From Bifidobacterium biavatii DSM 23969 (GTDB lineage Bacteria; Actinomycetota; Actinomycetes; Actinomycetales; Bifidobacteriaceae): a stretch of 64,000 bases of DNA. Of this stretch, positions 50,236 through 60,346 are shown one piece after another. The stretch is from positions 1 to 64,000 of the forward strand of contig NZ_JGYN01000006.1 in the NCBI RefSeq assembly GCF_000741165.1, read 5' to 3'. The notes under the pieces are model-generated. The model did no database searches and was not told where the DNA came from. It saw only the letters and a program-made list of their open reading frames with translations. A program made the translations under genes and the position numbers. Each line of letters begins with the position of its first letter. Position 1 is the stretch's first letter.

Positions 50236-53200
50236 ATGACCGACAAGGACAATGACGACTACGATCTGCTCGGCCTGGTCAAAACGGCCGCGACGGATGC
50301 CGCAGCGGGAGAGAACGGGGATTCGTTCATCATCCTCACGCCCGCCAGACTGCGCACGTATGCGGAACGCACGACGCTGGAGTATCTGCGGAAACATCCA
50401 ATCGGACGGCCGGGAATCACGGTAAGCGTGCACTCGTTCGCCAGTCTGGTGCGCTCCGTGATCGGTAACCGTGACGCCGGCAAATACGCGAAACCGGTGC
50501 TCGGCATGTTCACGCTGCGCGAATTCCTCGCCTCGCTCATGCGCCGCGACCCGGCCACGTTCCGCAAAGCCGGAGACACGTTCGGCTCCGCCAACCAGTT
50601 CGCCAACCAGATAGCGGAACTGCGCAACGCCGGAATCACCGCAGACGACATGAGTCGGGCCGCCGAAGCCGATCCCGAGTCCGGCCTGCTTGAAGACGAA
50701 CGCATGAAAGCCCTCGCCGTCCTGCTACGTGCCACGGAACAACGGTTCGGCGCGACGCACGTCATGCAAGGAGGCAACGCGGCCGCGGCGATCCCGTGGA
50801 TCCGCGACCAAGGCGACCGGCTGCACGTCTACCTGTACGGATTCGAAAAACTCTCCGCCGCCGAGGCTCTCGCGGTGTGCGAACTGCAATCGCATGCGCG
50901 CGTCACGGTGCAGGATGCAGCCGACTGCCGGCCGGACATCGTCGCCGCGCTGTTCGCCGGACAGATCGAAGCGGACTGCGCAACCGGACATGTCGGACGC
51001 CACGCCGCCGCGCCCGCATACACGCTGCTGCCCGAACAGTCGACGATCGAACCGGCCGAACGCGTGACCGCGCTGTCAGCGGCCGACGAAATCGCGGAAG
51101 TCCGCGCGGCGGCACGACTTATCCGCACGCTGCACGATCACGGCGACGCCGACGGCGTTCCGGTCGCCTACGATCGCATCCTGGTGACCGCACGCAATCT
51201 GGAACCGTATCGCGCTCTGCTGGACGCCGAATTCACCTACCGGAGCATTCCCATCAATGCCTCACCGGCCGCGACCATGGCCGACGGCGCGTTCGCCGAC
51301 CTACTGCTCGGTCTGCTCGACGAGCGACTGTACAACAAGATCCCCGATACGACCGCCGTGATGCGCGTGTTCCGCACAAGACTGCTGCGTGACCCCGGCA
51401 AACGGTGGCGGATCGGCACACGAAGCCTCGACCTGCTCGAACGCCGACTGAGATCCGAAGACCCGGCGGTCGTATGGGCCGACAAGGACAGTGCGAGCAC
51501 CGGCGCCGTCGTCACGGCCATTCGAACGGTCATCGATGAGGCACGAACCGTTTTCCTGCCGCCATCCGAAACGGGAGACGAGGGCGTCACGGTGCGCGAG
51601 GCGCTCGCCGGCATGGTGCGTTTCCTGACCGGCCACGGCGTCAACCTGTCGTGGAAGTTCATCCTCGACGACGAGGCCACGGACCAGGAACGCGACGACG
51701 AAGCCGCAATGGAACAGCGGTTCGCGCGCACGCGCGAAGCATGGGGCGTGGTCATGCGCTCCTTCGACGAACTCGCGGACGTGCTCGGCGACGAACCATT
51801 CGCCGACATGCGCCCCACGTTCGCGCACGGCATCGAGGCGCTGCTCGCCGCACAGCCTTCCGGCGCGACCACCAAATCGGCCGATGCGGTGGACGTGGTC
51901 GCCTTTCCGACCGCCATGCGGCCATACGACCAGGTGATCATGCTCGGCTGCACGGAATCGTCGCTGCCGGCGGTTCCGCACGAATCCGGACTGCTGAACG
52001 ACACGGAACGCCTACGTCTCGCCGACTCGCTGGACGCCGACGGCAAGACGGCGCAGGCGGCGTCGCTGCGCACGTTGTCCGTGCACGGCAAAGCACGGCG
52101 CGAAATCCTCGCATTCAACCGCGTGCTGCATTATGCAAGCAGACTGACGATGCTGTGCCCGCGCAACGCCGGCGGAACGTCGTGCGCGCTCTCACCGTTT
52201 GCCGTGCGCCTACTGCCGCAACTGCCCGACGACAAATGGAACACCGCTCATCCCGGCGACCACCGCCTGCGAGGGCAGACCATGGACGACCTGCCGTCCG
52301 CCGAAATGTTCGTCGCAGCGACTGCGGGCAACGGCACGGCAACGGAACGCGGGATCGTGCACGACGTCACGACGAAACCGGCGTCGCGCGAACCGCTCGA
52401 CCCTGCCGTCGCACTGGCGCTGTTCACCAAACCGGAGACCAAGGGCGAGCGGGGTGAACACGCTGCCGACGTCCCGTATGCGTCGGACGTTCCGGCGCAA
52501 CCGGCCACGCGCGTATTTAAAACGTCGATCTCCGCAGCCGAACGGTACTACGCAAACCCGTTTGACACGTTCATGGACAAGGGCCTCCACGTCAAGACGC
52601 TCAAACCGTTCGCCCTGGACGCGGCGGTCGAAGGATCGTTCTATCACACCGTGCTCGAACGAACCGTCGACGTGCTCATCGCCGCCGCGCAGAACCCGGA
52701 CGTCTTGCCCGACGAATACCGCGACGCCGACGGTGCGACGCTGAACGCGCACGAACTGGTCGACCTGTTCGCTGATCCGAACCGTCACCCCGCGCCGATG
52801 CCCGAATACGGGCTTGACGGGCGGAGCCTGATCGACGAGGAACCACGGTTCGCGATATTCCTGTCCGGCAACCGCATGAACGCCGTGCGCCGGCAACTGG
52901 TCCAACGCCTGCACGCCTTCGTCGACCGCCTGCACGCGACCCGGAACATCTGGAAAAAACACCTGCTCACGCCGGCTGTGGACGAGGAACACGCCTCGAA
53001 CACGACCGACCGGCCTCTGTCCGCAGAACAGCAGTTCGGCGACATCAACGGCATCAAAGGTGACTGGGAACCGATCACCCATCGGCTCGTCGGCCGCAAC
53101 GGCGACGATTCGATCGCGGTCCGCCTGGACGTGCGCGGCAAAGTGGACCGCATCGACGAAGTTGCGCGCGGCAACGACAAAGCCGCGTTCATCATCGACT

Positions 53201-54027
53201 ACAAGTCCTCAGGAACCAACTACACGCTGTTCGCCGACAACGACGGCGCAAAGGTCTATTACGGACATGAACTGCAGCTGCTCACCTACGCGTACGCGGC
53301 GCTGCGCAACCTCGGGAAAAGCCACCCGGACCTGCGCGTGGCCGGCGTTGCGTTCTTGCCGGTCAAGGCAAGCAAAACCGGTGTAGCCTCCGACATCAAA
53401 ACGGGGACGCTGAAAATCCAGACAACGGCGTCCGACGCCGCGACGCCGAATGCGGCCGGCCTGCCCGCACTGTTCTCCGACGCGGACGGCGCGCTTGCAG
53501 GCATTGAATACGACAATCCGCAGCCTGCGCTGACCATCGACGACATGGGACTGATCGTGCAGCCATGGTTCAGAAAAACCGACAAAAACGGCAAAGGAAC
53601 GAAATCCCTGCCGGTCGCATCCACGGAACCGGAAACGTTTTCCGCGCTGCTCGGCTACGTGCAGGACATGATCGTCCAAGCATGCCAGAACCTGCTCGAC
53701 GGACACGTCGCGCCGGCACCGTACAGGAACGTCAAAGACGGGAAAAACGGCGCGCAGTACAGCGATTTCGCAGACGCCATGGCGTTAGACCTCATCGACG
53801 GCCGCGTCTGGCACTACGAGCGGCCGATGCTCCTGCCGGACTTCTTCGACAAGGTCGAAAACGGGAAAGCCATGGACCGGCTTGAGACGTTGACGACCGT
53901 TGCCTCGCAGGACGGCACGAACGGAGACAGCGCGATCGCCATCAACGCGCACGACGATCCTGGCACCGGCATTCCCGGATACGACATTCCGGAACACGAC
54001 AACATGAACGAAAAGGGGCAGGTATGA
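50236..54027 (+). CDS. AddB-like nuclease / inactivated helicase
   Basis: A 1263-residue AddB-like protein. The N-terminal domain resembles a UvrD-like helicase core without a clear Walker A (FIILTPARLRTYAERTTLEY, SVHSFASLVRS), as in AddB. The middle contains VDVVAFPTAMRPYDQVIMLG and the LPAVPHESGLL loop. The C-terminal PD-(D/E)xK nuclease has GKVDRIDEVARGNDKAAFII and DYKSSG, followed by YGHELQLLTYAYA, all intact. The iron-sulfur cysteines of classical AddB are not evident. AAGGGGGAC precedes the ATG. It overlaps the AddA-like gene by ATGA, so the two form one complex. It may be the host's recombination nuclease or a defence-specific relative. Confidence 0.82.
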   Translation: MTDKDNDDYDLLGLVKTAATDAAAGENGDSFIILTPARLRTYAERTTLEYLRKHPIGRPGITVSVHSFASLVRSVIGNRDAGKYAKPVLGMFTLREFLASLMRRDPATFRKAGDTFGSANQFANQIAELRNAGITADDMSRAAEADPESGLLEDERMKALAVLLRATEQRFGATHVMQGGNAAAAIPWIRDQGDRLHVYLYGFEKLSAAEALAVCELQSHARVTVQDAADCRPDIVAALFAGQIEADCATGHVGRHAAAPAYTLLPEQSTIEPAERVTALSAADEIAEVRAAARLIRTLHDHGDADGVPVAYDRILVTARNLEPYRALLDAEFTYRSIPINASPAATMADGAFADLLLGLLDERLYNKIPDTTAVMRVFRTRLLRDPGKRWRIGTRSLDLLERRLRSEDPAVVWADKDSASTGAVVTAIRTVIDEARTVFLPPSETGDEGVTVREALAGMVRFLTGHGVNLSWKFILDDEATDQERDDEAAMEQRFARTREAWGVVMRSFDELADVLGDEPFADMRPTFAHGIEALLAAQPSGATTKSADAVDVVAFPTAMRPYDQVIMLGCTESSLPAVPHESGLLNDTERLRLADSLDADGKTAQAASLRTLSVHGKARREILAFNRVLHYASRLTMLCPRNAGGTSCALSPFAVRLLPQLPDDKWNTAHPGDHRLRGQTMDDLPSAEMFVAATAGNGTATERGIVHDVTTKPASREPLDPAVALALFTKPETKGERGEHAADVPYASDVPAQPATRVFKTSISAAERYYANPFDTFMDKGLHVKTLKPFALDAAVEGSFYHTVLERTVDVLIAAAQNPDVLPDEYRDADGATLNAHELVDLFADPNRHPAPMPEYGLDGRSLIDEEPRFAIFLSGNRMNAVRRQLVQRLHAFVDRLHATRNIWKKHLLTPAVDEEHASNTTDRPLSAEQQFGDINGIKGDWEPITHRLVGRNGDDSIAVRLDVRGKVDRIDEVARGNDKAAFIIDYKSSGTNYTLFADNDGAKVYYGHELQLLTYAYAALRNLGKSHPDLRVAGVAFLPVKASKTGVASDIKTGTLKIQTTASDAATPNAAGLPALFSDADGALAGIEYDNPQPALTIDDMGLIVQPWFRKTDKNGKGTKSLPVASTEPETFSALLGYVQDMIVQACQNLLDGHVAPAPYRNVKDGKNGAQYSDFADAMALDLIDGRVWHYERPMLLPDFFDKVENGKAMDRLETLTTVASQDGTNGDSAIAINAHDDPGTGIPGYDIPEHDNMNEKGQV

Positions 54028-57000
54028 CGAACGACAACCGGTACTTCATCAACGCGTCCGCCGGCACCGGCAAAACCACGCGTCTGCTGCAGGACGTGAT
54101 GATCGACCTGCTCGAACGCAGCAGAACAGACGAGCACGCGTCCATCCGCAACTCGCTGATCATCACGTTCACGGTCGCCGCCGCCGCGGAACTGCGCTCC
54201 AAACTCGGACGCAACCTCGCGTTCGCCGTACGCTACGCGCGCGCTCACGAACGCATGATCGCCGGAGGCCAATCGCGCGACGCCGCAGCCGAGCACGACA
54301 CCGACTTCCTGATCGGCGGAGACGACGGCGAACTGGCCACGGTCATACGAGCCAGCCGCGAATCGGCCGCGTTCGCCGCCCGTGTCTTCTCCAAGGCGCA
54401 GGACGAACTGCCGGCAACGCAGATCAGCAGCATCGACGCACTCAACAAGTACATCGTCGACCGCAACGCCGACGAACTCGGCATCGACCCGGGATACCGC
54501 ATCATCGCCGACGCGGCCATGGCCGCGCAGCTGCGAGACAAGGTGCTCGACGAACTGTTCGAACAATGGTACGCCCCGGACTGGCGCAGCGATCCGGCCA
54601 ACATCGGCGGCACGACGGTCACCGTCCGCAACGCCGACTTCATCGACCTGCTCGACAACCTCAACGGTCCCGCCTCCGACGGCGACCTCGGCCGTGAAAT
54701 ACTCGGCCTGTACGACCGCGCGCAATCCAAGCCGAACGGCATTGCCTGGCTGGACTCGCTGTCCGAACCATACCGCGTCCGATTCGCTCATGCGCGTCCA
54801 CTGCGCGGAGCCAGCTGGATGGTCGACTACGTATTCGACGAATGGCGCGACGGTCTGGCGCCACTGCGGCGAAAGGCGGCGGACCAGCTGCGCGAACTCG
54901 GCGCAGCATTCGGCGACACGCGCGACGGTGAACGGCTCATCGCAGACAGCCGCGTATTCTCCGCATTGTTCGCCGCGCTCGACGCCATATCAGAGACGTA
55001 CAGCCAAGGCGGCTGGGACGACGTGTGCGCCGCGCTTGACGGCCCGTATGCGGCGGTCGGCCAATACAACCTTACGGCCCAAGGACTGCCGAGCAAACAA
55101 CTGGTCGCCTCCAAATTCGCCGCCGTATCCGATCTGTTCCCCGAAGCCACACCCGGCACGGACGCCAACCTCCAAGCCGTGGCCTTGGTCAAAACGGTGC
55201 GCGGATACGCCGACAGGCTGCGCTCCGCCAAAACGGCCGATATCACTCCCATGTTCGCATACTCGGCCGAACAGACGGACGCGCTCGACGCGGTCGCCCG
55301 CCGTCGCATCGACACGCTGGTCGTGCTTGTCCGACTTTTCGCCGCACGGTACGACGAAGAAAAACGGAAGTCATCGCTCGCCGAATTCGCCGACGTCACG
55401 CACCTGGCCGACCGCGCGCTGCACAATCCGGCCGTGCGCTCGCGTCTGCGCGACCAGTGGACCTACCTGTATGTCGACGAATGCCAGGACAACAACGCGA
55501 TCCAAAACGAAATCATCGACCTGCTTTCCGATCCCATCGACGGCAAGCCCGACGCCAAAGTGACCATGGTCGGCGATGTCAAGCAGAGCATCTACGCGTT
55601 CCGCTACGCCCAACCCGACGAATTCCGCCGCAAAAGCGACGAGGTGCTCGAACGCGACGCCGCTCTAGGGCGTGACGGCAACGAACGGCACTACCGCGTG
55701 CTGGAGGAAAACCACCGCTCCGTTCCGGAAATCCTCATCTTCGTCAACACCGTGTTCGACCGGCTCATGCGCCGCGGCATGGGCGGCGTCGACTACGTGC
55801 GGACGGTGGACGACGGAACGCGCGAATCGAACGAACGGTTCGTCATCGCCGCGCCGCAAGCCGATGAGAACGGCCGGCCGAAACGCTACGACGACGGCGC
55901 GGTGGAACTGCTCATCCGCACCAAAATGAAATCCGACGGCGAAGAAAACCGGACGCCGCTCAACGACGGCGACATCCCGCGAGGCAGTGCGGACCAACAG
56001 CAGATCGACATGATTGTACGCCGCATCCGTGCGCTGCACGACGAGCCCCGGCCCGGGCATGATCGCGGATACGACTACGGCGACATCGCCATACTGGCGC
56101 GCAGCACGAAAACGTTCCCGGAACTGTACGATGCACTGAGCGCCGCAGGCATTCCGGCGGACGTGACCGGCGTGGGCGCCTACTATCAGAGCCCGGAAGT
56201 CCTGATCGCGCTGGATTGGCTGAAAGTGATCGACAATGCGCTGCTCGACGTTCCGATGGTCGCGTTGCTGCGCGCGTTCGGATTTTCAGATCGCATGCTC
56301 GCGGAACTGCGGCTGCTCGACCCGGCCGCCAGTGCCGCGGATGGCGGGGAGTCGGACGATGGCACAGACGGCGGCGCGACTGCCGGAGGCAAGAGACGCG
56401 GCCTCATGCGTTTCTACGATCTGCTGCGCAAAACCGCGGACGGGACGTTCAAGGCGAGTCCGGAACTGGTCGCCGACTGCGGGCGGTTCCTCGAACGCCT
56501 TGCCGACTTCGACGCCTTCGCCCAGTGCCATCCGATCGACGAACTGCTCTGGCGCATCTACACGGAAACCGGATGGTACGACTATTGCGGCGCGTTGCCG
56601 GACGGTGTGCAGCGGCAGGGCAACCTTGCCAGGCTGTGCGAGAAGGCTCGCACGTTCGAATCCACGGGGGAGCGGGGCATTCGGCCGTTCCTGGACGCGG
56701 TCGAACAATGGGAGAGGTCCAAGGACCGTCAGGTGAACGAAGAGGCGTCCACGCTTTCCACCAAGGATGCCGTGCACGTGATGACGATCCACAAGGCCAA
56801 GGGGCTGCAGTGGAAGGTCGTCATCCTGCTGGGAGCGCAGTCGAACCCGATCAGCGAGCAGAACCGCGCCGTGTTTGAAACCATTCAGGCGCCGGATGGC
56901 GATCGTGGCATCGCCGCATGCAATCTGCGCGACGAACGGCATCAGACGCGCGTCGGCACGTTTCAACGTGACGTGCTGGTACGTGAGGCTCGCCGTCGCG

Positions 57001-60000
57001 GCATCGACGAACAGCTGCGACTGCTATACGTGGCGCTCACCCGCCCGCAGGAGAAGCTCATCATCGCCGGCACCTGGACGAGGCCGCTCGGCGATGACAG
57101 CCAGTTGTCTGCGAATCTGAGCGACTATTGCAAGGATGCCTACTGTACGGCGGATGGTGCGGTTGACCCGGATTATCTGTCCCGCAACTATCAAGTCACT
57201 TCTCCTCTGGGCACGTACTTGAGCTGGATCATCAGCTCGCTGTGGGCGGCGGACCGGACCGTCGACCCGGACAACGCGGCCAACACGTTCGCGCCCATGG
57301 CGAACGACGGCGCGAATGAGTCGGACGGTTCGACGGAGCCGGTGCCGGCGTCCGGCACGGAACTTGGACTCGGAGAGATCATTCCAGCGGAACAGGATGA
57401 CGGACAGGCGTCATGGCCGATACCATTGCCGGCAGGCATGATGGACGACACCGTCGCCGTGGCCTCGGTTCCCGGCCGTGCGTTCACCATGCACGCAGAT
57501 TATGCGGATATCGAGGCACAGCCGATGATCGACGAGCAAGCGGACGGGTTCGACGCCATGACGAAACGACCCTCCACGGACGGGTTCCTGCCACTCGACC
57601 AACGTCGTCCGGCCCGCAAACCGGCCACGATCAACGCCTCGGGATTGCGCCGCTGGCTCGACAGCCTTCCATCCGACAGCCATGATCCGAGCGACGACGC
57701 CGACATGCCGTCCGACCCGGACTCCGATCCGACGGCCGACAGCGACGAAACCACGCAAACAGCCGGCACCGCGGCGAATATGGACGATGCGTCGGCGCGC
57801 CAACTGGCGTTCTCCGCGTACCCCCTGCCCGACTTCATGACAGACAACGCACACGGTCCGTCCCCCACGGAACTTGGCGTGGCCGTACACAACGCGCTCG
57901 AACTGTTCGACTGGAACACTCCCGCCGACGGCGACGCCTGCACGACGGAACTACACGGCGTGATCGACCGACTGGCCGATCAGGAGATCATTTCACGCGC
58001 CGCCGCGAAACGCATCCATGAAGGCCGACTGTTCGACGGCATGATATGGCTCGTTTCCGGCGACGAAAACGCCGACCCGTCCGAACCTGGCAACGGCGTG
58101 TTCGCGCACGGGGGCATACGCGGACATCGTGCGCGGCTGAAGCGCGAGGAGCCGTTCTCGCTGCTGGTCTCGGCTGGAGAACTGCGCGATTTGGTCGCGA
58201 ACAGACCTGCCGATATCAGCGGCGTGGATGTCGAGTCCGCGGGGGAGCGGATCGTCGTGCGCGGCGTGATTGACGGCTACTACGTTGACGACGAAGCCAA
58301 GCGGATTGTGCTGTTCGACTACAAAACCGACGCCGTGCGCGACAGCGAACGCGCCGATGGCGAGGCTGGACTGGAACGGTGGAAGCGTCGGTTGCGCGAC
58401 GACTACTACGGCCAGCAGGCGCTGTACGCCGAGGCGTTGCGGCGGCTGTACCCGGGATATTCGGTTGCGGAGCGCTGGCTGATCGGCCTTGCTGGGCAGC
58501 GGTTGATCGACGTGTCCGATGATGGTTCGGACGATCTCGCCGGTCCCGTATCGGGTCTCGGCGAGCCCGATGCTGCGTCGGACGGGGACACGACTGCGCG
58601 TGACCACGACACGCCGGATATAGATTGTCCGGTTATGAAGGGTGTCCTGGAAACGCCGGGACGCGACGGGCTAGGCATCCGGACGGACGCCGGAAAGCCC
58701 GATACGCAGGCCAGCATCTTGGAAAGGATCAGCGACATGGCAACCATGAACGACAATAACGACATCACCGGCAACGACGAGGCACAGGACGGCGTGATGA
58801 TCCGCTTCGACAGCCCCGCCCGTCAGACGGTCGGCGGCATCACGAAAATCACTGGACTGGTGCGTGCCAAGTACCTCATCGGCATCATCGACAACCTCAA
58901 CCTGCAAGCCAACCCGCGCAACGCGAAAACCGGACAGGTGACCAGCGCCATCCAGGACTCCATCGAGCATGATCCGATGCTGTTCCCGTTCAAGACCAAG
59001 GGTCTGCTGCTTGCAGCAAGCACCTACAAGGAATTGGAGCGAAACCGGTTCCTGCTCACCTTTGACGAACCGGACGTGGAGGGCATTCTCGACGGCGGTC
59101 ACAATACGCTGGCCATTGGTCTGCTCATCCTTCGTCACGCTATGGAACATGCAGGCTTGAAGATGCCGCGCGGTGCAAAGACGTGGGCGGACTTCAAGCA
59201 ACTGTGGTGGGACAACCGTTCCCTGGTTTCCGACTATCAGAAGGCTGCCAAGCAGGATCCGGCAGTGTTCAACGATCCGAACAGCCCGAACGGCGAACTG
59301 TCGTTCTACGTGCCGGTCGAGCTGCTGGTGCCCGCCGACCCGGACGACGAATTGTGCGTGGGTGACTTCCGCACCAACCTGCTGGAGATCTGCGAGGCCC
59401 GCAACAACAACGTGGAGCTGACCGCCGGCACCAAAGCCAATCAGAAAGGCTATTTCGACGATTTGGCCAAGTTGCTGGTGGAGGAGAACCTGCCGGTGGC
59501 CCAGCGCGTCGAATGGAAATCCAATGACGGCGGCGAAGTCAAGGTGCAGGACATCATCGCCCTGTCCTGGATCGTGCTCCGCCTGCTGACCCCGGTCACG
59601 GACCCTGACGGCAAGACCGTCGAGACTCCGGCACCCACCAAACTGTACAGCGGCAAGGGTGGATGTCTTGACCTATTCGTGCGGTTTATGAGCTCGCCGG
59701 AAGTCACCGCGTCCTCGTCCGGGGACTATCGCGCGGAAATCCGCAACGTGCGCGTGCATAAGGCCCTTGCCCTCGCCGTGCAGCTGCCGGCCCTCTACGA
59801 TGTCATCTACGAGCGATTCCCGAAGCTGTACAACGAGGCCAACGGCAAGTACGGCCGCATCGCCGCGGTGAAGAACCTGAACAAGCCCACCAAGTCCGGC
59901 CTAGCCAAGACCACGCCGTTTGCCGGCAACACGGTCGACATTGCCAGTCCTGAAGGGTTCATCATGCCGCTCGTGTACGGGCTCACCGCACTGGTGAACC

Positions 60001-60188
60001 CGGACACCGTGGAATGGCGTGTGGATCCGAACGAATTCCTTGACCAATGGTTGCCGAAGATCGTGAAGAACTACGTGCAGGTGTTCTCCGCATGCAACTA
60101 TGACCCTCAGAAAGTGGGCAAGGAGCCGCTGAGCTACACCACCGCGGAGACTGCGTACCGTATGGCGCTTGTGGGCATGCTGTCCTGA
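54024..60188 (+). CDS. AddA-like helicase-nuclease fused to AIPR-like abortive infection domain
   Basis: A 2054-residue fusion. Residues 1-~1190 are a UvrD-type helicase: ASAGTGKTT (Walker A, about 11-19), YLYVDECQDNNAIQ (DExD), VKQSIYAFRYAQPDEF, HVMTIHKAKGLQWKVVIL and LLYVALTRPQEK. Residues ~1290-1510 are a RecB-type nuclease (AVHNALELFDW, GVIDGYYVDDEAKRIVLFDY, KTDAV). After a ~70-residue acidic linker, residues ~1572-2054 match the AIPR/DGQHR-like type (FPFKTKGLLLAAS, EGILDGGHNTLAIG). An internal ATG at 58737 has GGAAAGGA 8 bases upstream, so the last domain may also be made alone as a 483-residue protein. No stop lies between them. Confidence 0.8.
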   Translation: MTNDNRYFINASAGTGKTTRLLQDVMIDLLERSRTDEHASIRNSLIITFTVAAAAELRSKLGRNLAFAVRYARAHERMIAGGQSRDAAAEHDTDFLIGGDDGELATVIRASRESAAFAARVFSKAQDELPATQISSIDALNKYIVDRNADELGIDPGYRIIADAAMAAQLRDKVLDELFEQWYAPDWRSDPANIGGTTVTVRNADFIDLLDNLNGPASDGDLGREILGLYDRAQSKPNGIAWLDSLSEPYRVRFAHARPLRGASWMVDYVFDEWRDGLAPLRRKAADQLRELGAAFGDTRDGERLIADSRVFSALFAALDAISETYSQGGWDDVCAALDGPYAAVGQYNLTAQGLPSKQLVASKFAAVSDLFPEATPGTDANLQAVALVKTVRGYADRLRSAKTADITPMFAYSAEQTDALDAVARRRIDTLVVLVRLFAARYDEEKRKSSLAEFADVTHLADRALHNPAVRSRLRDQWTYLYVDECQDNNAIQNEIIDLLSDPIDGKPDAKVTMVGDVKQSIYAFRYAQPDEFRRKSDEVLERDAALGRDGNERHYRVLEENHRSVPEILIFVNTVFDRLMRRGMGGVDYVRTVDDGTRESNERFVIAAPQADENGRPKRYDDGAVELLIRTKMKSDGEENRTPLNDGDIPRGSADQQQIDMIVRRIRALHDEPRPGHDRGYDYGDIAILARSTKTFPELYDALSAAGIPADVTGVGAYYQSPEVLIALDWLKVIDNALLDVPMVALLRAFGFSDRMLAELRLLDPAASAADGGESDDGTDGGATAGGKRRGLMRFYDLLRKTADGTFKASPELVADCGRFLERLADFDAFAQCHPIDELLWRIYTETGWYDYCGALPDGVQRQGNLARLCEKARTFESTGERGIRPFLDAVEQWERSKDRQVNEEASTLSTKDAVHVMTIHKAKGLQWKVVILLGAQSNPISEQNRAVFETIQAPDGDRGIAACNLRDERHQTRVGTFQRDVLVREARRRGIDEQLRLLYVALTRPQEKLIIAGTWTRPLGDDSQLSANLSDYCKDAYCTADGAVDPDYLSRNYQVTSPLGTYLSWIISSLWAADRTVDPDNAANTFAPMANDGANESDGSTEPVPASGTELGLGEIIPAEQDDGQASWPIPLPAGMMDDTVAVASVPGRAFTMHADYADIEAQPMIDEQADGFDAMTKRPSTDGFLPLDQRRPARKPATINASGLRRWLDSLPSDSHDPSDDADMPSDPDSDPTADSDETTQTAGTAANMDDASARQLAFSAYPLPDFMTDNAHGPSPTELGVAVHNALELFDWNTPADGDACTTELHGVIDRLADQEIISRAAAKRIHEGRLFDGMIWLVSGDENADPSEPGNGVFAHGGIRGHRARLKREEPFSLLVSAGELRDLVANRPADISGVDVESAGERIVVRGVIDGYYVDDEAKRIVLFDYKTDAVRDSERADGEAGLERWKRRLRDDYYGQQALYAEALRRLYPGYSVAERWLIGLAGQRLIDVSDDGSDDLAGPVSGLGEPDAASDGDTTARDHDTPDIDCPVMKGVLETPGRDGLGIRTDAGKPDTQASILERISDMATMNDNNDITGNDEAQDGVMIRFDSPARQTVGGITKITGLVRAKYLIGIIDNLNLQANPRNAKTGQVTSAIQDSIEHDPMLFPFKTKGLLLAASTYKELERNRFLLTFDEPDVEGILDGGHNTLAIGLLILRHAMEHAGLKMPRGAKTWADFKQLWWDNRSLVSDYQKAAKQDPAVFNDPNSPNGELSFYVPVELLVPADPDDELCVGDFRTNLLEICEARNNNVELTAGTKANQKGYFDDLAKLLVEENLPVAQRVEWKSNDGGEVKVQDIIALSWIVLRLLTPVTDPDGKTVETPAPTKLYSGKGGCLDLFVRFMSSPEVTASSSGDYRAEIRNVRVHKALALAVQLPALYDVIYERFPKLYNEANGKYGRIAAVKNLNKPTKSGLAKTTPFAGNTVDIASPEGFIMPLVYGLTALVNPDTVEWRVDPNEFLDQWLPKIVKNYVQVFSACNYDPQKVGKEPLSYTTAETAYRMALVGMLS
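58721..58739 (+). promoter_or_regulatory. Internal ribosome binding site and start inside the fusion gene
   Basis: GGAAAGGA (58721-58728) lies 8 bases before ATG 58737, in frame with the fusion. Translation from here would give a free AIPR-like protein beginning MATMNDNNDITGNDEAQDG. Confidence 0.65.
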
Positions 60189-60346
60189 TCTGCGTGGTGC
60201 GGTTCCCGCCGTCAGGTTCGGGTTCCGCCGTCCACCCTTTCCTTCGTTGTTCCGATCGCGCATGTGGCCGGAACGACGAAGGTGAGAGCGTGTTGTAGGC
60301 TCGTTACGGTTTTGACGGACGCGATGCGAATGAGGGGAGCGGCTCG

